Part shown: one piece after another, positions 1 through 5,036 of the stretch
How positions within the stretch are numbered: the stretch's first letter is position 1
Layout: each line of letters opens with the position of its first letter
DNA from: Burkholderiales bacterium
GTDB taxonomy: Bacteria > Pseudomonadota > Gammaproteobacteria > Burkholderiales > Burkholderiaceae_F
Assembly (NCBI GenBank): GCA_024641225.1
Contig: JAHEDN010000243.1
Span: 1-5,036, forward strand
Direction of reading: 5' to 3'
Length of the DNA: 5,036 bases
Position numbers and translations under genes: made by a program
The notes under the pieces: model-generated
Seen by the model: the letters and a program-made list of their open reading frames with translations, nothing else
What the model was told of the DNA's origin: nothing
The model's database searches: none

Positions 1-2256
1 CGGAGAAAGGATCGCCCGCGCATAGAAGTCGTTCAGCTTGATGGCGCCGATCTCGAGCGACGGCGGCTGCGTCCCGGTGTCGACTCGGACCGTGTCCAGC
101 GCCAGTGCCTGCCAGCGCGCCAGTTCGCTATCGTCGTTCGGGTTCAGCGCGGCGAAGTTCGTCACCCGCCCGCTTCCGTCATAGCGAATGACCGGCAAAC
201 CGTTTCGCACGCTGACGGCAAGCATGCCGTCAGCCGAAACGGCAGCGCTGGCCAGCACTGCATTCGCGTACGTGGCAACGTACGGCTGAAGCGTGCTGAC
301 ATCGACGTTGGCAACGTCGAGCTTCAGTTCAGCCGCCAACGGCTGTGCGCGCAGCCAGCCGCTTGCCTGCGCGGTGCCGTCCCCGAGGCGGGTGCGCAGT
401 TCCACATCCATGCGATTACTCAGATCGCTGGTGACGTTGCGGACTATTGCATTCAGCCCCTCAAGGACCAACGTCACTGTCGGCTGTACGGCCTGATCGA
501 GCGCCTCCAGCCGCGCATTCACAAGTTCGAACTGGTCAAGCTTCATGCTCCACGGGGGGCTCTGGTCAGCCGCAGCCTTCGGCGGCGCGTCGACGATCAG
601 CGCCTGCCAGTCGATGAGTCGGCGGCCGTCCGGTCGACGTCCCGCCTGAGCGCGGACACCAGTGACCGTTGCGCGCTCGATACTGAGGCTGCGCTGCTGC
701 AGATCGACACCGATCCCGCTGACTTCGACCCGTGGTGCCGACAGCAGCGCCAGCCTGCCGCGCGGTCCTTTGACCTGCACGTCGCCAGCGTTCAAGTGGC
801 CTCCCGCAACTTCGACCGCGATATCGCCGCCGGCCTGGGACGCTTTCACGCGGGCGCCAACGCTCAGATCGCCGCTCACCGTGGCGGTCGTGAACAGGCG
901 CAGGTACGGCGCCAGTCCCGTCAGTGGCAGCGACTCCAGCGTTGCATCAAGAGCCACCTGCAGCGGTTCGGCGCGGAGTTCGCCTGCGAGCTTCAACTGC
1001 GCTTTGTCGTCCGTGAGCGCGCTGACTGTCAGCCGTGCCGGCGCCTTGCCAGTGGTTGAAAATCCATCGACCTCAACGGCAATCGATTGCACGGTCCGGC
1101 TGAAGTCCACCGTTTCGTCGCGCACATGGACGGTGCCGTCGACGAGGCGCATCCGGGAGATCTCCACGCTGAACGGTGCGGCGTCCGCCTTGCCTGCGGT
1201 GCCGCCGCCAGGCGGCGCGATCTCGAGGGCGTTCAGGCCTGCAATCGTTCCATCGCTGCGGCGTGTCACGCGCAAGACGGGCGCCGCAAGCGTTGCTGAT
1301 GCGATCTTCGCGGTCCGTGCCAGCGGCTCGATTTCATCGAGCGTCACTTCGAGCAGGCGCCACTCGGCGACGGGCTCTTGCATGCCGTCGGGCAGCAGTG
1401 CGAGGTCGCGGATGGCGGCGCGGCCGGTCAGTAGCAATCGCGCCGGCTGCGCGGGACGGTCTCTCTCCGCCGCTACCGCGCGCCGGAAGGCAAGACGCAG
1501 GTCGGTGTCGAGCTCGCCGGATGGGAGGCTGAACTTCACCGGCACGGGCACGTAGCCCAGGTAGGTCGGCAGATGAAGGCCGGTGAGCCGCACTGTCACC
1601 GACGTTTCTAGGGACTCGGCAAAGGGCAGCGTCTCGCCGTCGACCTTGAACGGCGTGTCATTGACTTGCGCCGAGAAGGACGGCTTTACCTTGATCTCCT
1701 CGGCATCCGGCAGGCTCGAAATGAACGGGATGCCGATGCCGATTTCAGTGACTGCGTGCTTCTTGCCCACGACCCGATCGTCGATCGCGATCGCGCCGTC
1801 GACGAGTTCGATGTTGTTGATCGAGAAGCGTGCCGGCTCGCCATCGCTCGGCTTTGCCGCCAGGCGCTCGATGATGTCGCTGAAGTTGAAACGGTTCGGC
1901 GCGAGTCGCGCAACGTTGGCGCGGATCGTCTGTACGCGCAGTGATTTGACAATTGGTGCGAGACGCCAGACCGAACCGAAGCTGATCTGCGCGTGCAGTT
2001 CGCCGAGGGTCAGAAGCGGTTGCTCTTCACCTGCAGAACCGCTGATCGAGAGATCTCTGGCATCGAGTTGAAGCTTGAACGGGTTGAATCGAATCTCGCC
2101 CACTTGCATCGGCCTGCCGATTTCGCGCGCCGCGACGGTTTCGACTCCCCAGCGCAACGCTGCCGGCACGCCGAGCCAAAGACCAATGAGAACCGCGATC
2201 GCCGCGGCGACGAGCGAGGCCGCTCCGATCACTAGGTGGCGGCGGGTGAGCCTCAT
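1..2256 (-). CDS. DUF748-family AsmA-like envelope protein, C-terminus cut off by window edge
   Basis: The minus-strand frame opens at an ATG (2256) and runs without a stop to position 1, giving 752 residues and no C-terminus. The start is firm: AAGGA lies 8 bases upstream (2265-2269) and an in-frame TGA sits just before it (2269-2271). Residues 1-7 are basic (MRLTRRH). Residues about 8-30 form one hydrophobic helix, so the protein is probably inner-membrane anchored with a periplasmic body. Seen next: GRPMQVGEIRFNPFKLQLD (48-66), FSINNIELVDGAIAIDD (144-160), IPFISSLP (176-183) and a Y-L-G-Y segment near 232. This pattern matches DUF748 proteins as I know them; they are often about 1000 residues or more and belong to the AsmA/TamB-like superfamily of envelope lipid-transport proteins. 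The body is beta-rich, almost cysteine-free, and repeats about every 210 residues. It lies 66 bases after gph on the same strand, so co-transcription is possible. The exact substrate is unknown. The family call is confident; a lipid-transport role is inference. Confidence 0.88.
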   Translation of the reverse strand, partial: MRLTRRHLVIGAASLVAAAIAVLIGLWLGVPAALRWGVETVAAREIGRPMQVGEIRFNPFKLQLDARDLSISGSAGEEQPLLTLGELHAQISFGSVWRLAPIVKSLRVQTIRANVARLAPNRFNFSDIIERLAAKPSDGEPARFSINNIELVDGAIAIDDRVVGKKHAVTEIGIGIPFISSLPDAEEIKVKPSFSAQVNDTPFKVDGETLPFAESLETSVTVRLTGLHLPTYLGYVPVPVKFSLPSGELDTDLRLAFRRAVAAERDRPAQPARLLLTGRAAIRDLALLPDGMQEPVAEWRLLEVTLDEIEPLARTAKIASATLAAPVLRVTRRSDGTIAGLNALEIAPPGGGTAGKADAAPFSVEISRMRLVDGTVHVRDETVDFSRTVQSIAVEVDGFSTTGKAPARLTVSALTDDKAQLKLAGELRAEPLQVALDATLESLPLTGLAPYLRLFTTATVSGDLSVGARVKASQAGGDIAVEVAGGHLNAGDVQVKGPRGRLALLSAPRVEVSGIGVDLQQRSLSIERATVTGVRAQAGRRPDGRRLIDWQALIVDAPPKAAADQSPPWSMKLDQFELVNARLEALDQAVQPTVTLVLEGLNAIVRNVTSDLSNRMDVELRTRLGDGTAQASGWLRAQPLAAELKLDVANVDVSTLQPYVATYANAVLASAAVSADGMLAVSVRNGLPVIRYDGSGRVTNFAALNPNDDSELARWQALALDTVRVDTGTQPPSLEIGAIKLNDFYARAILSP

Positions 2257-2322
2257 GCGCCAAGTCCTTCAATTGTCGTCATCACGGTCGGTCGGATGTC
2301 TTGTCTGCTGTTCGGGCAGGCT
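2257..2322 (-). promoter_or_regulatory. Short gap between gph and the DUF748 gene, carrying the DUF748 ribosome site
   Basis: These 66 bases separate the phosphatase stop from the DUF748 ATG. They contain a clear AAGGA Shine-Dalgarno sequence (2265-2269 read on the minus strand), 8 bases before the start. I see no terminator hairpin with a T-run, so read-through from ubiG-gph is plausible. I also see no convincing -35/-10 pair. Whether the DUF748 gene has its own promoter cannot be settled here. Confidence 0.5.
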
Positions 2323-3012
2323 TCATGTCGCTGCAGGAAAAACGTTTTGTCCGCCGATCCAGGTCAACAACTGGGTTGGCGTGTCGATCACGTGGTCACC
2401 GCCCCAGCTCGCGATGTCGGCATCGGCCCCGAGATAGCCGTAGGCGGCAATGACGGTTGCCACGCCCGCGGCCCGGCCAGCCTGCACGTCGCGCAGGTCG
2501 TCACCCACGTATACCGCGCGCTCGCATTCGACCGCGCAGGATTTGAGTGCGTGCTGGATCGGCGCCGGGTGCGGCTTGGCATGCGGTGTCGTGTCGCCGC
2601 TGACCACACAGGCGGCGCGCCGATCCAGACCGAGTCGTTCCATCAGGGGCCCCGTGAAGCGGCTGGCCTTGTTAGTGACGACGCCCCAGCGTCGGCCTTC
2701 CGCTTCCAGGCGGTCGAGCGTTTCCGCCATGCCGGTGAAAAGCTTGGTCTCCACGCAAAGCCTTCGCTCGTAGTAGTCAAGGAACTCGATCCTCGCGATC
2801 TCATAATCCGCATCACCGGGCGCCAGTCCGAGGGCGCGGCCGATCAGGCCCCGGGCGCCATGGCTCGCCATCGGTCGCAGTTGATCGATCGGCAGTGGTT
2901 CGAGCCTGCGTTCCGCCCGTTGAAGGTTGGCCGCGGCGGCAAGGTCCGGCGCCGTGTCTGCGAGGGTGCCATCGAGGTCGAACAGCACCAGATCGATCGG
3001 CGTTGGCCTCAT
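2323..3012 (-). CDS. gph: HAD-family phosphatase, Gph/MupP type (phosphoglycolate or MurNAc-6-phosphate phosphatase)
   Basis: This 229-residue protein has the full haloacid-dehalogenase phosphatase set. Motif I is FDLDGTLADT (11-20), with nucleophile Asp12 and general acid/base Asp14. Motif II is VVTNK (111-115) with Thr113. Motif III is AKPHP (145-149) with Lys146. Motif IV is YVGDDLRD (168-175), with Mg2+-binding acidic residues. Residues about 19-90 form the helical cap that sets substrate choice. The length is normal for the family, and the protein is cytoplasmic. Such proteins are usually annotated phosphoglycolate phosphatase, which clears 2-phosphoglycolate. However, the homologue next to ubiG in Pseudomonas is MupP, which dephosphorylates MurNAc-6-phosphate in peptidoglycan recycling. 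The SHGARGLIGRALG (50-62), LFTGMAE (91-97) and WGVVTNKASRF (109-119) stretches resemble MupP from memory. The ATG overlaps the ubiG stop as ATGA, and only a weak ribosome site is visible, so translational coupling is likely. The enzyme class is sure; the substrate is not. Confidence 0.93.
   Translation of the reverse strand: MRPTPIDLVLFDLDGTLADTAPDLAAAANLQRAERRLEPLPIDQLRPMASHGARGLIGRALGLAPGDADYEIARIEFLDYYERRLCVETKLFTGMAETLDRLEAEGRRWGVVTNKASRFTGPLMERLGLDRRAACVVSGDTTPHAKPHPAPIQHALKSCAVECERAVYVGDDLRDVQAGRAAGVATVIAAYGYLGADADIASWGGDHVIDTPTQLLTWIGGQNVFPAAT
3009..3012 (-). other. ATGA stop/start overlap joining ubiG and gph
   Basis: Read on the minus strand, the four bases are ATGA: the ATG of the phosphatase gene and the TGA of ubiG share two bases. 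No strong Shine-Dalgarno sequence precedes this ATG. Termination-reinitiation coupling is therefore the probable way the phosphatase is translated, which implies that both proteins come from one mRNA. The overlap is seen directly; coupling is inferred. Confidence 0.85.
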
Positions 3013-3731
3013 TCGGGCTTGCGGCAGGCGACCAGATAGTTGACATCGGTGTCGCGGCCGAGGCTGGCGCGACGGGTCAGCGGGTTGTAGGTCATGCCCA
3101 GGATCTCGACGACCTCCAGGCCCGACTGTCGTGCCATCGCCGCCAACTCGCTGGGCCGGATCAACTTCGCGTACTCATGCGTACCACGCGGCAGCAGGCG
3201 CAGAACGTACTCTGCGCCAACAATGGCCAGCATGAACGACTTCGGGTTGCGATTGATGGTCGAGAAGAATACCCAGCCACCGCGGCGCGACAGCGTGGCG
3301 CAGGCCTGTACGCTGCTCGCAGGATCAGGCACATGCTCGAGCATCTCCATGCAGGTAACGACATCGAACGCGGCGGGCGACTCTGCTGCCAGTGTCTCGG
3401 CGCTCGTCTCGCGGTAATCGACGGTCACGCCCGATTCGAGCGCATGCAACTGCGCTACCCGAAGCGGCTTGACGGACAGGTCGATTCCGGTCACGTTCGC
3501 GCCGCGCTGCGCCATCGCCTCGGCAAGAATGCCGCCGCCGCAGCCGACATCCACCACACGCTTGCCGGAAAGTGCAGCCAGTCGGTCGATCCAGTCCAAC
3601 CGAAGTGGATTGATCTCGTGCAGCGGCCGCATGTCCCCCTGCGGATCCCACCACCGGTGCGCGAGCGCGCCAAACTTATGAAGTTCCGCCGGATCGACGT
3701 TGGGCGGAGAAATATGTTCGATCGTGTCCAC
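3009..3731 (-). CDS. ubiG: Ubiquinone biosynthesis O-methyltransferase UbiG
   Basis: This SAM-dependent enzyme performs both O-methylations of ubiquinone synthesis (2-polyprenyl-6-hydroxyphenol and 3-demethylubiquinone). It acts in the cytoplasm, at the membrane or Ubi complex. The 240-residue length equals that of E. coli UbiG. Visible signatures are NVDPAELHKF (11-20) and HRWWDP (25-30) at the N-terminus, and the SAM-binding motif VVDVGCGGGIL (59-69). Acidic Asp84 lies in TGIDLS (81-86), followed by MEMLEHVPDP (128-137), STINRNPKSF (157-166) and LPRGTHEY (180-187). The start codon is GTG. It is the best choice because an in-frame TAA lies four codons upstream (3741-3743), the next ATG is only at codon 34, and family members begin just before the NVDPAE motif. 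No Shine-Dalgarno sequence is visible before it. It is the first gene of a minus-strand unit with gph (4-base overlap). Identification is very secure. Confidence 0.97.
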   Translation of the reverse strand: MDTIEHISPPNVDPAELHKFGALAHRWWDPQGDMRPLHEINPLRLDWIDRLAALSGKRVVDVGCGGGILAEAMAQRGANVTGIDLSVKPLRVAQLHALESGVTVDYRETSAETLAAESPAAFDVVTCMEMLEHVPDPASSVQACATLSRRGGWVFFSTINRNPKSFMLAIVGAEYVLRLLPRGTHEYAKLIRPSELAAMARQSGLEVVEILGMTYNPLTRRASLGRDTDVNYLVACRKPE

Positions 3732-3884
3732 AGGGAGATGTTATCCCGCGCGCCGGCCCCAGCCAGCTACGCAATAACCGCTGCGCAAGGTCCGCAAAGG
3801 TCGTCTGCATGACGCCGAGCAGTGGTGCGCTTCCGCTAGAGTTCGTTTCTTCTCACCCGTGTACCAGTTTTTCTGGGGTTGCCT
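3732..3884. promoter_or_regulatory. Divergent intergenic region between ubiG and the secreted-protein gene
   Basis: This 153-base gap lies between two divergently read genes, so by position it must hold the 5' control signals of both unless one is transcribed from further away. On the plus side, GGGG at 3875-3878 lies 6 bases before the ATG at 3885 and can serve as a modest ribosome site. On the ubiG side, GATAAC (3740-3745, minus strand) resembles a -10 box, but no matching -35 box is found at normal spacing. A pyrimidine-rich tract lies at about 3842-3857. I cannot name a transcription factor site. Confidence 0.45.
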
Positions 3885-4946
3885 ATGACCGGACTGAAGT
3901 CAATCGCTTCGGCGCTTGCGCTGGCCTCACCCTTGGCGGTCGCGCAGACGCCGTCCACCGTGGTTTCGCCGTTACCCGAGGTCGACGTGAAGCCGGTGGC
4001 GGACGCCAAGCCGCTCAACGCTGCCACTGTCGATGCATTCAGGGGTGAGGGACTCTTCTATTTCTCGGGCACTCGGATGGCCAACCTGCGGATCAGCGGG
4101 AGTCCGCAGGGCGATCGATATCCATTGACCGAAACCACGACGGACAGTGCGGTAGGTGCTTTCAACGCCAACATCGATGCGAGCCACTTTGTTCGCGACG
4201 GTGAAAGGCGCCGCATCGGCCAGCCAAACTTCGCGATTCCCGCGCCCGATGGCGGCGTGCAGCTTGTCTACGAGTCGTCGAGTCCGTTGCGCATCAAGGT
4301 GGTTCTGAAGGGTTACGACGTTTCTGGCCTGCGGATCAGGGACTTCCTGCGCACGCCCGAGAACTTCAGCGAGCCCGAGGCGGCGCGCGCGGGCGAGGCG
4401 AGATTTCCTGCCGGATCGGTTGCCTACCTCTCGACGGTGCGCTTCCAGGACGACGTTCTGATGCTGCCGCGGCGCGAGTCGTTCACCGGCGCCGCCGATT
4501 CGAAGCAGATGGTCGCCAATTTCTCCCGTGAGAACCCGTTCTGCCTTTCATACGAGGATCGCAACGGCGCGCGCCCATACGCCATGATGTTTCGCGACGC
4601 AGGCGCGGTCCGCGGCCGGGTTCAGCTCTACGCGGCCAAGCCGGGGACGATGTTCTGTGCTCGCGCCAGCGAGGACGTGCTGGCGGAGGGAACCTGGGAA
4701 GAGGCGACGGTCGGCGGCACCAAGGCCGTGGTGCTGTCGTTCAGTGCCAGTGTCGACCCCCTCGATACCGGAGTCGCCGAGGTCGAGCGGGAGGCCGCGC
4801 GGATCGCTTTCATAGAACCGCGCAAGGGCGCTCCGGGCGTGCGGCCGGGCAAACTGTACCGGGCCGGCGCGCGCATCGCCGATTATCAATACCGATTCAA
4901 CGCGGCCGCTGCGACGGCGGTGCGAACCGCACTTGGGATGCCCTGA
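3885..4946 (+). CDS. Secreted or periplasmic protein of unknown function with Sec signal peptide
   Basis: I do not recognise this 353-residue protein. I chose the ATG at 3885 because GGGG lies 6 bases upstream and because it gives a well-formed signal peptide: MTGLK, a hydrophobic stretch of about 15 residues, then AVA (18-20) before Gln21, a signal peptidase I site. A TTG two codons upstream (3879) is possible but would overlap that ribosome site. There is no lipobox cysteine and no other membrane segment. The mature part starts with a Pro/Val-rich linker (about 21-45), followed by mixed sequence that looks beta-rich. It includes GLFYFSGTRMANLRISG (56-72), VQLVYESSSPLRIKVVLKGY (125-144) and PGKLYRAGARIADYQYRF (321-338). 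Only two cysteines exist (220 and 258), both preceded by Phe, so a disulfide is possible in the periplasm. Base composition matches the neighbours, with no sign of recent transfer. It is transcribed away from ubiG, so the neighbours do not define its role. The gene is real with good confidence; its function is unknown. Confidence 0.85.
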   Translation: MTGLKSIASALALASPLAVAQTPSTVVSPLPEVDVKPVADAKPLNAATVDAFRGEGLFYFSGTRMANLRISGSPQGDRYPLTETTTDSAVGAFNANIDASHFVRDGERRRIGQPNFAIPAPDGGVQLVYESSSPLRIKVVLKGYDVSGLRIRDFLRTPENFSEPEAARAGEARFPAGSVAYLSTVRFQDDVLMLPRRESFTGAADSKQMVANFSRENPFCLSYEDRNGARPYAMMFRDAGAVRGRVQLYAAKPGTMFCARASEDVLAEGTWEEATVGGTKAVVLSFSASVDPLDTGVAEVEREAARIAFIEPRKGAPGVRPGKLYRAGARIADYQYRFNAAAATAVRTALGMP

Positions 4947-4965
4947 GGGCGACATGATGCGGCGT

Positions 4966-5002
4966 GCCCAGAGCGCTTGACGGACTCCGTTTGCGTCTGG
5001 GC
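4966..5002 (+). other. Imperfect stem-loop just after the secreted-protein gene
   Basis: GCCCAGA (4966-4972) pairs with TCTGGGC (4996-5002). After a one-base bulge the stem continues with CGC (4974-4976) against GCG (4993-4995). Inside the loop ACGG (4980-4983) can pair with CCGT (4987-4990). It starts 20 bases after the stop codon and would form in the 3' end of the mRNA. No T-run follows, so it is not a classic intrinsic terminator; it may stabilise the 3' end, or it may be chance. Confidence 0.4.
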
Positions 5003-5019
5003 CAGGCCAGCGCAGGAAC

Positions 5020-5036
5020 AAAAAGCCCCGCCGAAG
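5020..5036 (+). terminator. Probable left half of an intrinsic terminator, cut by the window edge
   Basis: The last bases read AAAAA (5020-5024), GCCCCGCC (5025-5032) and GAAG (5033-5036). An A-run, a GC-rich arm and a small GNAG-like loop are what the first half of a bidirectional hairpin terminator looks like. The expected second half would be GGCGGGGC followed by a T-run, just outside the window. It would end the secreted-protein transcript and possibly a converging gene to the right. The second arm is not seen, so this is inference. Confidence 0.5.

Noticed and set aside
662..1555. Long plus-strand open frame (297 residues) antisense to the DUF748 gene
   Set aside because: It is Ser/Arg/Ala-rich with no recognisable motifs and lies wholly opposite a continuous 752-codon frame with clear family signatures. 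Long antisense frames are expected in GC-rich DNA.
1776..1797. Cluster of overlapping CGATCG/GCGATCGC palindromes
   Set aside because: It lies inside the DUF748 coding frame and is explained by alternating Ala-Ile-Ala-Ile-Asp-Asp codons. I see no array or spacing that suggests a binding site.
2236..3039. Plus-strand open frame (267 residues) opposite gph
   Set aside because: It covers the same bases as the HAD phosphatase, whose four motifs are intact. The plus-strand translation is Arg/Gly-rich and has no family character.
3675..3810. Possible small upstream frame on the minus strand starting at ATG 3810 and overlapping the ubiG start
   Set aside because: It would encode about 45 residues (beginning MQTTFADLAQRLL) out of frame with ubiG. 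It has no good ribosome site and no recognisable features; a regulatory leader peptide cannot be excluded but is not supported.
2895..3812. Plus-strand open frame (305 residues) opposite ubiG
   Set aside because: UbiG on the other strand is unmistakable and full length. This frame is an antisense shadow, and its translation shows no domain.
4548..5021. Minus-strand open frame (157 residues) opposite the end of the secreted-protein gene
   Set aside because: It has no motif and overlaps a plus-strand gene with a good start and signal peptide. Its product looks like random Arg-rich sequence.
1..5036. Searched for CRISPR repeats, insertion-sequence ends, tRNA genes and toxin-antitoxin or phage genes
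   Set aside because: No regular direct repeats, terminal inverted repeats, transposase motifs or cloverleaf-like sequence was seen. The window is almost fully occupied by four housekeeping-style genes.

Overview
This is a high-GC window (roughly 60-65% by eye) of ordinary chromosomal character from a ubiquinone-making proteobacterium, most likely gamma- or betaproteobacterial. The lineage call rests on the UbiG methyltransferase, a UbiG-linked HAD phosphatase of the Gph/MupP type, and a large DUF748/AsmA-like envelope protein. No species can be named from the sequence alone. I see no mobile element, CRISPR array, tRNA or rRNA.

Layout: three genes lie on the minus strand and read from about 3.7 kb down to the left edge. 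ubiG (GTG start at 3731) overlaps the HAD phosphatase gene by 4 bases in an ATGA junction. A 66-base gap follows, and then a DUF748-family gene with its own good Shine-Dalgarno sequence starts at 2256. It stays open through position 1, so its C-terminus is missing (752 residues visible). This long minus-strand frame explains the entire left 2.25 kb. The many plus-strand open frames there and under gph/ubiG are antisense shadows typical of GC-rich DNA.

On the plus strand, diverging from ubiG across a 153-base intergenic region, is one gene (3885-4946). It encodes a 353-residue protein with a clear Sec signal peptide and no family that I recognise. After its stop there is an imperfect stem-loop. 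At the extreme right edge is what looks like the left half of a GC-rich terminator hairpin.

How the genes fit together: UbiG performs the O-methylations of ubiquinone synthesis. The phosphatase translated with it is either a phosphoglycolate phosphatase or, as its sequence and its position after ubiG suggest, a MupP-type MurNAc-6-phosphate phosphatase of peptidoglycan recycling. The DUF748 protein is an inner-membrane-anchored periplasmic protein of the AsmA-like superfamily. The theme, if there is one, is membrane and envelope upkeep. I found no convincing evidence of a new multi-gene system. The most open items are the unrecognised secreted protein and the three-fold internal repeat of the DUF748 protein.
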